Source: Actinomyces oris
GTDB taxonomy: Bacteria; Actinomycetota; Actinomycetes; Actinomycetales; Actinomycetaceae
DNA: 64,000 nt
Reading direction: 5' to 3'
Assembly: GCF_001553935.1 (NCBI RefSeq)
Contig: NZ_CP014232.1
Coordinates: 2,046,001-2,110,000 of the forward strand
How positions within the stretch are numbered: the stretch's first letter is position 1; each line of letters begins with the position of its first letter. Shown in pieces: positions 44,732 to 52,924 of this stretch. The notes below the pieces were generated by a model that did not search any database, was not told the origin of the DNA, and saw only the letters and a list, made by a program, of their open reading frames with translations. The position numbers and the translations under genes were made by a program.

Positions 44732-47344
44732 TCAGGAGTGGGGGAGCACCTCGGCCACGGCCGCCCGCAGCGTCTCCGGCAGGCCCAGGGCCTCGAGCTC
44801 ACCCAGCAGGGCGGTTCCGCTCAGGCCCCGCTGCACCGCGTCCCAGGCCAGGTCCTTGGCCATGTACTCCACTCGCGCCCCGTCCAGGAGCGCGTGGACC
44901 TCTTCGCGCCAGTCGGCCGGGGAGTGCTTCGTGCCGCGGAGGACCAGCTGGACGCCGTCGATGAGCTCCTGGCGGCTCAGCTCCTCCAGGTGCACCAGCG
45001 TCCCGGCCCCCAGGGTGAAGCCGTCACCGCTGACCTCCTCGGTGGCCAGCCGGCGCGCCCGTTCACCCACCCCCAGCCAGGCGCCGGCCACCTGGCCGGC
45101 CAGGAGCCGCACCGTCACCAGCCGCGAGGTCGGCACGACCTCGGCCGCCCCCTCCAGGCGGATGCGCAGCACCACGTCGGCGCCGTCCTCCTCCTCGGCC
45201 TCGGGCCAGGTCAGCGCCATGTGGGTGCGGGCGATCTGGTCCTGCCCGGGCTGGGCCGAGCCGTCGTCCTCCTCCAGGGTGAAGCTCCCCGAGCCGCCGG
45301 GCACGACGACGATCTCCAGCTCGCGCGGATTGTCCCCGGCCGCCTCCGTCAGGTTCCCGGCCAGGGGGATCACGGAGCCGGCCCGGGCCAGCACCCCGAT
45401 CCGGTCCAGGGGACGCGACAGGCTCAGCATGCGCCCGCGCCCGCCGGTCGTGGCCTCATAGCGGCGCCCCGTGGGCAGGTCGTACCAGACGCCGTCGGGC
45501 AGCCAGGTCAGCTCCCGCCCCAGGCCGGTGGTCCCATCGAGCGGGGAGGTGAAGGGCACCACCAGCAGGTCCCCGAAGCAGAAGCTGCCCCGGTGCTCGT
45601 AGGCGGCCAGCTCACGCGGGTGGTCGTGGTACACCGGGCGCACCGGAGCGATGCCCTCACCTGCCGAGCGGCGCGCCCACGTGTACAGGTAGGGCACCAG
45701 CCGGTGACGCAGCCGCAGGTGCGCCTCCATCGTGGCGCGCGCGTCACGCGAGTAGCGCCACGGCTCCTTGGAGGTGAAGCCTGAGTTCGACGAGTGCAGG
45801 CGGTTGATGGGGGAGAAGCAGCCCAGCTGGAACCAGCGGGCCGCCATCGTGTCGTCGCTGCCGCCCAGCATGTGCCCGCCGATGTCATTGGACCACCAGA
45901 AGTAGCCGATGTTGGCGGCCGTGGCCGTGAAGCGCGGCTGGAAGCGCAGGGAGTCCCAGCTGATGATCGTGTCCCCGGAGAAGCCCACCGGGGTGCGGTG
46001 GCTCGAGGCGTCGGCGAAGCGCGAGAAGGTCACCGGTCGGCGCCGCTCCACGCCACCGTCGGCCGCCGGGCGCTCGCGGCCCGAGTCGAGGTAGTGGACG
46101 TGGTTGAGCATCCACAGCGGATCCAGGCCGGGAACCGTCGTGGAGCCGCCCTGCTGCCAGTCCAGCCACCAGAAGTCCACGCCCTCGTCCTCCAGGGGGT
46201 GGTGGAGGCGCGAGAGGTAGGAGCCCACGAAGTCCCGGTCGGCGATGTTGAAGGGCACGTCCTCCCCGGTGCTCGCATCCAGGCCCAGGTCGGCGCAGAC
46301 CTCCTCATAGGCCTCCTCGTGGCGGCGCACCCCCTGGGCCGGGTGCACGTTGAGCGTGGTGAGCATGCCCCGCTGGTGCAGGCCGGCCAGGAAGGCCGCC
46401 GGGTCGGGGAACAGCTCCCGGTTCCAGGTGTAGCCGGTCCATCCCGTGCCGATCGCCGGGTCGATGTCGGTGACGTGCCAGTCCATGTCGATGACGGCCA
46501 CGGAGAAGGGCAGCTCCTCGGCGGTGAAGCGGTCCATGAGCGCCAGGTACTCCTGGTCGCTGTAGGGGTGGTAGCGGCTCCACCAGTTGCCCAGCAGCGC
46601 CCGCGGGATGAGGGGGCTCGGCCCGGTGAGGCGGAAGAAGTCCCGCAGTGCCTCCCGGTAGTCCTGGCCGTAGCCGAAGACGTAGAGGTCCTGCGCCCCG
46701 TCGGCCAGGCGGTTGCCGGGCTCACGGGACTGAACCCACTCGTCCTGGGTGAGCAGCAGCGAGGCCGAGTCGTCCAGGGCGGTGATGCCGTTGAGGCTCA
46801 GCAGGCCCGGACCGAGGGCGACGGCGCCGTCGGCCTCATCAAGGGTGCGGGTGGTGCCGCCCAGGTTTGTCGGGAAGGTCTCGGCCGGGTCCCACACGTC
46901 GCCGTGGTGCCAGGTGCCGCCGTGGGCGTGGAGCGCCGTCGAACGCAGCCTGACGCTGAGCCCGGCGGGGGAGAATCCCAGGGAGGGCACATGGGTCAGG
47001 TGCAGGTGCTCGGTGATGATCTCCACGCGGTCCTGGCCGTGCACCACCCGGAACGACGGCGTCTCACCCAGGTCGCGGTTGACGACTAGCTGGGTGGCGG
47101 CGTCAGTGAAGACGCCCGTGGGGGAGTGCTCCATGCGGATGAGCCGAGAGGTGAGCACCGTGAACCGGTAGCGGGACTCCTCCGACGAGGTCCCGGTGAT
47201 GACCGCCTCAGGGCGGGCTGCGGCCGGGCGCGGAGTGTCAGGGGCATCGCGGAGAGGAGAAACCAACGGTTGGCCTTTCACAGCAGGAGTCATCGCAGGG
47301 AGCGGTGGGAGAGGCGGCGCCCCGAGTGAGGCGCGAGACCTCAT
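44732..47344 (-). CDS. Glycoside hydrolase family 31 (alpha-glucosidase/alpha-xylosidase type)
   Basis: 870 residues. N-terminal beta-sandwich (RLIRMEHSPTGVFTDAATQL), a catalytic barrel with FSVAVIDMDWHVTDI, the nucleophile region GVDFWWLDWQQGGSTT near 392, VGFSGDTIISWDSLRFQPRF (acid/base Asp) and GYFWWSNDIGGHMLGG, then C-terminal beta domains. No signal peptide, so it acts inside the cell on imported oligosaccharides. The start at 47344 has GAGGAGG about ten bases upstream; ATG 47293 lacks one. It is divergent from the GH13 gene across a 148-bp gap, so the two probably share control. Confidence 0.9.
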   Translation of the reverse strand: MRSRASLGAPPLPPLPAMTPAVKGQPLVSPLRDAPDTPRPAAARPEAVITGTSSEESRYRFTVLTSRLIRMEHSPTGVFTDAATQLVVNRDLGETPSFRVVHGQDRVEIITEHLHLTHVPSLGFSPAGLSVRLRSTALHAHGGTWHHGDVWDPAETFPTNLGGTTRTLDEADGAVALGPGLLSLNGITALDDSASLLLTQDEWVQSREPGNRLADGAQDLYVFGYGQDYREALRDFFRLTGPSPLIPRALLGNWWSRYHPYSDQEYLALMDRFTAEELPFSVAVIDMDWHVTDIDPAIGTGWTGYTWNRELFPDPAAFLAGLHQRGMLTTLNVHPAQGVRRHEEAYEEVCADLGLDASTGEDVPFNIADRDFVGSYLSRLHHPLEDEGVDFWWLDWQQGGSTTVPGLDPLWMLNHVHYLDSGRERPAADGGVERRRPVTFSRFADASSHRTPVGFSGDTIISWDSLRFQPRFTATAANIGYFWWSNDIGGHMLGGSDDTMAARWFQLGCFSPINRLHSSNSGFTSKEPWRYSRDARATMEAHLRLRHRLVPYLYTWARRSAGEGIAPVRPVYHDHPRELAAYEHRGSFCFGDLLVVPFTSPLDGTTGLGRELTWLPDGVWYDLPTGRRYEATTGGRGRMLSLSRPLDRIGVLARAGSVIPLAGNLTEAAGDNPRELEIVVVPGGSGSFTLEEDDGSAQPGQDQIARTHMALTWPEAEEEDGADVVLRIRLEGAAEVVPTSRLVTVRLLAGQVAGAWLGVGERARRLATEEVSGDGFTLGAGTLVHLEELSRQELIDGVQLVLRGTKHSPADWREEVHALLDGARVEYMAKDLAWDAVQRGLSGTALLGELEALGLPETLRAAVAEVLPHS

Positions 47345-47492
47345 CTTAATCGGCCCTCCTCTCGGGCGGGTTCTGACACAATCGGTACCGGCCCGCAAGG
47401 CCCCGTCAGCGCTGGCGGCGGAGCAGGGGAAGGCCCTCACGCACCCGGCCCGCTTTCCTCGCATCCCCTGTCCGGTAGGAAGGAAGTCGCCC

Positions 47493-49361
47493 GTGACCTC
47501 TCCCGCGCCCCTCATTGTCTCTGCCCACCATGTCGGCGACGATCCGGACTGGTGGCGCCGCGCCGTCGTCTACCAGGTCTACCCCCGTTCCTTCTCTGAC
47601 TCCGACGGCGACGGGATCGGTGACATCCCCGGTCTGACCAGCCGCCTGGACCACCTTGACGAGCTGGGTGTCGACGTCGTGTGGCTCAGCCCCGTCTACC
47701 GCTCCCCTCAGGACGACAACGGCTACGACATCTCCGACTACCAGGACATCGATCCCCTCTTCGGATCCCTGACCGACCTGGACGCCCTCATCGAGGGACT
47801 GCACTGTCGCGGCATGCGCCTGGTCATGGACCTCGTCGTCAACCACACCAGCGACGAGCACCCCTGGTTCACCGCCAGCCGCTCCTCCAAGGACGACCCC
47901 AAGCGCGACTGGTACATCTGGCGGCCCGCCCGGCAGGTTGACGGGCTCGCCCCCGGGCAGCCTGGCACCGAGCCCACCAACTGGGGATCGGCCTTCTCCG
48001 GGTCGGCCTGGGCCTGGGATGAGGAGAGCCAGGAGTTCTACCTGCACCTCTTCTCACCCAAGCAGCCCGACCTCAACTGGGAGAACCCGCAGGTGCGCCG
48101 CGCCATCCACGAGATGATGACCTGGTGGCTGGACCGCGGCGTCGACGGCTTCCGCATGGACGTCATCAACCTCATCTCCAAGACCTACCCGCTCACTGAC
48201 GCACCCCAGGGCGAGGGCGACCTCTACGGCAACGCCTTCGCCGTCGTCGCCAACGGCCCCCGCATCCATGAGTTCCTCCGCGAGATGAACCAGCAGGTCC
48301 TCGCACCGCGGCCCGGCCACGTCCTGACCGTCGGGGAGATGCCCGGGGCCACGAGCGCCGAGGCCGCCCTCTACACCGACCCCGCCCGAGGTGAGCTCGA
48401 CATGGTCTTCCAGTTCGAGCACGTCAGCCTCACCGACGGCCCCGGAGGCAAGTTCGACCCCCAGCCCCTCGAGCTCGTCACCCTCAAGCAGAACCTGGCC
48501 CACTGGCAGGCCGCCCTCGCTCCCGACACGACCCCCAACGGCGCCGTGAGCGCGGAGAAGGGATGGAACTCCGCCTACTGGGACAACCACGACCAGCCCC
48601 GCGCCGTCTCCCGCTTCGGCGACGACGACCCCGCCTGGCGCGTCCGCTCGGCCAAGACCCTCGCCACGATCCTCCACGCCCACCGCGGCACCCCCTACAT
48701 CTACCAGGGCGAGGAGCTGGGCATGGTCAACACGGTCTTCCGCTCCATCGATGACTACCGGGATCTGGAGTCCGTCAACCACTTCCACGAGCGTGTCCGC
48801 GCCGGCGACGACCCGGCCGCCGTCCTGGCTGGCATCGCCCCCGTCTCCCGCGACAACGCCCGCACCCCCGTCCACTGGGACAGCAGCGAGAAGGCCGGGT
48901 TCACCACCGGCGAGCCCTGGATCGCCCTGGCCCCCGACCACGGCACCGTCAACGCCGCCGCCCAGGTGGGAGTACCCGGCAGCGTCTTCGAGCACTACCG
49001 CCAGCTCATCGCCCTGCGGCACGATGACGACGCCCTCGCCCTGGGCACCTTCCGACTCCTGGCGGCCGACCACCCCACCGCCTGGGTCATCCTGCGCCAG
49101 TGGCGCGCCCCTGAGGCCCAGGGCGGCGGCGTCGAGCAACTCCTGCTCATCGCCCAGTGCGCCCGCGAGGACCTGCCCCTGACCGGTCATGGCGGCCTGC
49201 TGGCGGCGCTCGCGGCCGAGGACCTGGAGTTAGGGGAGTGGAGCGGGGCCGAGCAGGTGCTGCGCGCCGCCGATCCGGACGTTCAGCCCGGCTCGACCCA
49301 CGCGGGCCTGCCGGAGGCGCTACCGGGATGGGACTCGGTCCTGCTGCGCCGTCGGGCCTGA
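47493..49361 (+). CDS. GH13 alpha-glucosidase / oligo-1,6-glucosidase type
   Basis: 622 residues. The GH13 motifs are WWRRAVVYQVYPRSFSDSDG (about 19-38), MDLVVNHTSDEHPWF, VDGFRMDVINLISKTYPL (nucleophile Asp near 222), VGEMPG (acid Glu near 281) and AYWDNHDQPRAVSRFGDD (transition-state Asp near 365). It fits the oligo-1,6-glucosidase/alpha-glucosidase subfamilies and releases glucose from short alpha-glucans in the cytosol. The GTG at 47493 has GGAAGGAAG upstream. The divergent GH31 enzyme suggests a small saccharide-use module, though no transporter or regulator is next to it. Confidence 0.92.
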   Translation: MTSPAPLIVSAHHVGDDPDWWRRAVVYQVYPRSFSDSDGDGIGDIPGLTSRLDHLDELGVDVVWLSPVYRSPQDDNGYDISDYQDIDPLFGSLTDLDALIEGLHCRGMRLVMDLVVNHTSDEHPWFTASRSSKDDPKRDWYIWRPARQVDGLAPGQPGTEPTNWGSAFSGSAWAWDEESQEFYLHLFSPKQPDLNWENPQVRRAIHEMMTWWLDRGVDGFRMDVINLISKTYPLTDAPQGEGDLYGNAFAVVANGPRIHEFLREMNQQVLAPRPGHVLTVGEMPGATSAEAALYTDPARGELDMVFQFEHVSLTDGPGGKFDPQPLELVTLKQNLAHWQAALAPDTTPNGAVSAEKGWNSAYWDNHDQPRAVSRFGDDDPAWRVRSAKTLATILHAHRGTPYIYQGEELGMVNTVFRSIDDYRDLESVNHFHERVRAGDDPAAVLAGIAPVSRDNARTPVHWDSSEKAGFTTGEPWIALAPDHGTVNAAAQVGVPGSVFEHYRQLIALRHDDDALALGTFRLLAADHPTAWVILRQWRAPEAQGGGVEQLLLIAQCAREDLPLTGHGGLLAALAAEDLELGEWSGAEQVLRAADPDVQPGSTHAGLPEALPGWDSVLLRRRA

Positions 49362-49473
49362 GGAGGTTGGGGGCGCTTCGCGCCTACCCGGCGGCCCCAA
49401 CTGGAATAGTGCTGGCCGGCCGGTCGTTGGCCTCGGTGGACAAACCCGCGGATTTCGGAAGTAGGGGAGCACC

Positions 49474-50121
49474 ATGGAGTTCAGCCAGGTCGTCGCCAAT
49501 CGTCACTCGGTGCGAGACTTCACCGACCAGCCCGTCTCCCAGGAGGATCTGGTCGATATTGTCCGCACCGCCCAGCAGGCGCCGTCGTGGGTGAACTCCC
49601 AGCCCTGGCGGGTCTATGCGGCCACCGGGGCCACGCTGGCCGGGATCAAGAAGCACCATGCTGCGGACGTCGCTGCCGGCAGGAAGGGAAACGCCGACCT
49701 CCCGGTGAAGCCTCGTGCAGAGTGGTCTGCGACCACCCAGGAGAACATGGCCGCGCTCGGCGAGCAGATCGGTGCGCAGCTGGGCGAGGGCGTCCAGGAG
49801 TTCCAGGCATCGCAAGGACGGCTGTTCAACGCCCAGGCGGCCCTGTACGTGACGATCCCGGTCGAGTCCACCCCGTGGTCCTTCCACGACCTCGGGGCCT
49901 TCTCCACCATGCTCGTCCTGGCGGCTGCCGACAAGGGCCTTGGCGCCATCAACGCCTACGCCCTGGTCATGTACCCGGACGAGGTGCGCGAGGCCATGGG
50001 GATCGGAGCCGATGAGATCGTCGCGATCGGGATCGCGCTGGGCCATCCCGCAGACTCGGCGCTGGCGGCCTTCGCCCCCAGCCGCGTCGACGTCAACGAG
50101 ATCCTCACGATCAAGGACTGA
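49474..50121 (+). CDS. Nitroreductase family protein
   Basis: 215 residues: FSQVVANRHSVRDFTDQPVS, VRTAQQAPSWVNSQPWRVYA and WSFHDLGAFSTMLVLAAADK near 130, ending in IVAIGIALGHPADSALAAFA. It resembles fungal and bacterial NAD(P)H nitroreductases of the NfnB type. A GGGGAG ribosome-binding site precedes the ATG. It differs clearly from the nitroreductase at 43271. The following toxin remnant begins at its 3' end in another frame. Confidence 0.9.
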   Translation: MEFSQVVANRHSVRDFTDQPVSQEDLVDIVRTAQQAPSWVNSQPWRVYAATGATLAGIKKHHAADVAAGRKGNADLPVKPRAEWSATTQENMAALGEQIGAQLGEGVQEFQASQGRLFNAQAALYVTIPVESTPWSFHDLGAFSTMLVLAAADKGLGAINAYALVMYPDEVREAMGIGADEIVAIGIALGHPADSALAAFAPSRVDVNEILTIKD

Positions 50122-50353
50122 GCGCAGAGGGCTGCTTGCCAAGGGTGAGTCCGCCTGGAAGCATGCGATCCGTTCTGCGCCTCGGGTGGACGACTCTCGC
50201 ACATGGGTTTCAGTGGGAGTGGACGTCAAGGGGCGGTTGCTGGAGATGGTTGCTGTTCATAATGGGCGTGGAGACTGGCTTGTTTATCATGCTATGACGC
50301 CGCCCTCGAAAAAGACTCTCAAGGAACTATCTATCGACAGGAGGAGATCATGA
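50120..50353 (+). pseudogene. Toxin remnant of a second toxin-antitoxin pair
   Basis: In frame with the TGA at 50351-50353 the sequence reads KGESAWKHAIRSAPRVDDSR, then TWVSVGVDVKGRLLEMVAVH and LVYHAMTPPSKKTLKELSI, the pattern of small BrnT-like toxins (VG-D-GRLLE and V/YHAM). No start codon with a ribosome-binding site exists at the expected N-terminus; the frame runs back into the nitroreductase gene. I infer loss of the toxin start. Its stop overlaps the antitoxin ATG by 4 bp, as in working pairs. Confidence 0.55.
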
Positions 50354-50619
50354 ACCGCGATCAGATGAACGCCGCCTTCGGGGTGACTGATGAGCAGCTT
50401 GATTCCTTGGCTGCCGACTATGAGGCAGGTGACTGGAAGGGGCGGCTTGGTCCTGTAGTGCAGGGTCGTCCTCGTTTGTACGAGGAAGAGATGAGGACTA
50501 TTTCTTTCCGCATACCTGCTTCGCGTTTACAGGCCATCGATGCGCATGCTGAGCGTAACGGCAAGAGCCGGTCGGAGTTTCTTCGCCAAGCCATTGATGA
50601 TGCCCTTCTCGCTGGTTAG
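50350..50619 (+). CDS. Ribbon-helix-helix antitoxin
   Basis: 89 residues. The C-terminal RHH fold is MRTISFRIPASRLQAIDAHA then ERNGKSRSEFLRQAIDDALL; the N-terminal half has GRLGPVVQGRPRLYEEE, parallel to the antitoxin-like protein at 19139. AGGAGG precedes the ATG and the start overlaps the toxin remnant. It should bind its own promoter DNA. Its 3' end overlaps the convergent CPBP protease gene by 4 bp. Confidence 0.82.
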   Translation: MNRDQMNAAFGVTDEQLDSLAADYEAGDWKGRLGPVVQGRPRLYEEEMRTISFRIPASRLQAIDAHAERNGKSRSEFLRQAIDDALLAG

Positions 50620-51479
50620 AAGACTGGTGGTGGCACTCTTCTACGTCGGCCCAGGAGGCGGATGAGGGCGGCGACCGCGGCTGCGCCGGTGAGCAGGATC
50701 GCCGCGTTGAGCCACGACAGCTCGAAGTCGGGCAGGTTCTCGCTCTGGAGCTGGCCGATGAACAGTCCCAGCGTGTTTCCGCTGACGTGCAGGCCCAGGG
50801 CGAAGAACATCGACCGCAGCCGCACCACCGACCAGCCGGCGAGCAGCCCGAAGAGCACCTTGTGGAGGATCTGCCAGGCGTAGCCCTTGAGGCTGGTGTC
50901 GGAGGTCAGCCAGGTCGGCAGATGAAGGGCGGTGAAGGACACCGTCGTCATCAGCACAGCAGCCGCTGGCCCGTAGCGCTCGTGTATCGGTGAGAACAGG
51001 GTGCGCCTGAGGGTGATCTCCTCGGGGATCGCGTTATACGCAATGCCGACTAAGACGGCGAAGACCAGGGCGTGAAGCACCGTGGAGGCGGTGATCTCTG
51101 GCTTCCACAGCGGGCCGGTACCCGTCGGCCCCATCCAGGTGTGCAGGCCGCCGAAGGCGACTCCGCCCAGGGCGCCAGTGGCGAACAGGACGGTTCTGCT
51201 GCGGATGCCGCCGCCGGTCAGCAGGTCGCGCCAGTCTCGGCCGGACAGTCCGAACCACAGGGCGAGCCCGCCGACGTGAAGGAGGACGAGCATGAGAATC
51301 CACGGCCCCCGCAGGAGCGCCAGGGCCGTGCCCAGCGCCGGCGCGCCGGCCAGCAGGGCGACGGCGGCAAGGGCGGTGCCCTCAGAGGCGGCCGGCCGTC
51401 CGATCTCGAAGGCGTAGGCGTCGGCCGCGCTGGGCTGTAGCGCGTGACGAGGTGGTGCGGCGTCGTGGAGACGATCCAT
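50616..51479 (-). CDS. CPBP family intramembrane metalloprotease-like protein
   Basis: 287 residues, several membrane segments. Motifs: NAIPEEITLRRTLF (E153, E154, R158), VSFTALHLPTWL near 197 and GLHVSGNTLGLF near 245, which make up the CPBP active site. The substrate is unknown; members serve as CAAX-type proteases or bacteriocin-immunity proteins. The ATG at 51479 has only a weak ribosome-binding site. A TATACT -10 lies on the minus strand at 51525-51530. It ends convergently inside the antitoxin stop. Confidence 0.82.
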   Translation of the reverse strand: MDRLHDAAPPRHALQPSAADAYAFEIGRPAASEGTALAAVALLAGAPALGTALALLRGPWILMLVLLHVGGLALWFGLSGRDWRDLLTGGGIRSRTVLFATGALGGVAFGGLHTWMGPTGTGPLWKPEITASTVLHALVFAVLVGIAYNAIPEEITLRRTLFSPIHERYGPAAAVLMTTVSFTALHLPTWLTSDTSLKGYAWQILHKVLFGLLAGWSVVRLRSMFFALGLHVSGNTLGLFIGQLQSENLPDFELSWLNAAILLTGAAAVAALIRLLGRRRRVPPPVF

Positions 51480-51579
51480 AGTGATTCCGATGGAGACCTG
51501 GCTGCCGGTTGCGATCCGCCCAGGAGTATATGTTCGTGCGGTTGAATCAATGACCCTGACACGTCGCAGGCGGGTCCGG

Positions 51580-52893
51580 CTACCGACTCCGTGAGGTCCG
51601 CAACCAAGAGACCACGGTGCGATGCCAGGCGGGGGAAGTCAGCAGCGTGACCGCCACGACGACGGCGAACAGAGCCACCAGCGTCCAGGCACCGGCTCGG
51701 GCCAGCTCCCAGGTGAAGACGATCCCGAAGACGGGGGCCCTCTGAGTGGTGGCGAGCACCGCGCCGGCCCCCGCCAGTGCCAGGACCGCCACGCTGGCCT
51801 GCACCCCACAGGCGTCGAGCGCGATCGCCAGGGCGGCTCCGGCGCTCGAGCCCGCGGCCAGGGAGGGGGCCAGCCTGCCGCCGGTGGCACCGGCTGCGAG
51901 CGTGAGACCGGTGAGGACCGGCTTAAGGACCACGATGCCCACCAGCAGGACTAGGCCCGCTCCCACAGGGCTGTTCGAGGCCCCGGGAAGGCCAGTACCC
52001 ACAGCCATCTCCATGGCGTCGCGCCCATTGCCGACGATCGCCGGGACCCACAGGCTCGCCAGCCCGGTGACCAGTCCCGCCGCACCGATCGCCGCAGGCA
52101 GCCACCGGGGGACGCGCACCCGGTGCGCCAGCATCCACGACCACAGTCGCCTCGCCCCCACACCGACTGCTGCGGCCACGGGCACGAGCAGGACCAGCCC
52201 GAGAACGGTCCCCGACGACAGCCCCGGTGAGGCGATCTCGAAGGTGGGGTGCCCGTGGGAGTGCAGCCAGGAGACGAGCGTGGCGATGAGGCACACCGGT
52301 ACCGCCACGAGGGCACCGCGCCGTCGCATCCCGGCGACCATGATGAGCTCGACTGCGTAGGCGGCCCCTCCCAGCGGCGCGTTGTACATGGCCGCCAGTC
52401 CCGCCCCGGCGGCGGAGGCGATGAGGATCGCGCCCTCGGTCCTGCCGATCCCCAGGCGGGTGGCGATTCTGGCCGCCACCGCCCCGGCGGCCAGACGCGG
52501 GGCGCCCTCGCGGCCCACCGAGTTGCCCGCGCCGACGGTGAGGACCTGGGTGACGGCGTCGAGGAAGGGACGCGTCAGCCCCATCCGGGCAGCCGCCTGA
52601 CCGCTGCGGTCCGCGACCGCAGTCTCCACGTCGGCCACTCCGCCGGTGGCGCGCAGCCACCACCACGAGCCGCCGGCGACAAGGCCGCCCAGGGCCGGGG
52701 CGAGCGCGCGCCGCCAGGGCGGGGCGGTGGCCAGGCGTTCCAGGAGCCCGCCGTGAGAGACGCCGTAGAACAGTGACTCGAAGAGCTCCAGGAGCAGTGC
52801 CATCGCGATCCCGATGAGGCCCGCGGTCACTCCCGCCACGGCGGCAGCCAGAAGGAACCGGGGTCGTATCAGCGCGCGCACGCCAGGCACCAT
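51580..52893 (-). CDS. ClC family chloride channel/transporter
   Basis: 437 residues, about ten or more membrane segments. The ion-path motifs are GNSVGREGAPRLAAG (family G(K/R)EGP), SAAGAGLAAMYNAPLGGAAY, VGNGRDAMEMAVG and ATGGRLAPSLAAGSSAGAAL (family GGxFxPxL). Alterations from the E. coli ClcA motifs (Ala after GREG, Arg-Leu for Ile-Phe) leave open whether it is a channel or an exchanger. The ATG at 52893 was chosen because GTG 52953 would lie inside the phosphofructokinase gene. It follows that gene by 31 bp in the same direction. Confidence 0.84.
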   Translation of the reverse strand: MVPGVRALIRPRFLLAAAVAGVTAGLIGIAMALLLELFESLFYGVSHGGLLERLATAPPWRRALAPALGGLVAGGSWWWLRATGGVADVETAVADRSGQAAARMGLTRPFLDAVTQVLTVGAGNSVGREGAPRLAAGAVAARIATRLGIGRTEGAILIASAAGAGLAAMYNAPLGGAAYAVELIMVAGMRRRGALVAVPVCLIATLVSWLHSHGHPTFEIASPGLSSGTVLGLVLLVPVAAAVGVGARRLWSWMLAHRVRVPRWLPAAIGAAGLVTGLASLWVPAIVGNGRDAMEMAVGTGLPGASNSPVGAGLVLLVGIVVLKPVLTGLTLAAGATGGRLAPSLAAGSSAGAALAIALDACGVQASVAVLALAGAGAVLATTQRAPVFGIVFTWELARAGAWTLVALFAVVVAVTLLTSPAWHRTVVSWLRTSRSR

Positions 52894-52924
52894 ACCCGGC
52901 CGTTCGGCTCCCGAGGCTGGTGGC

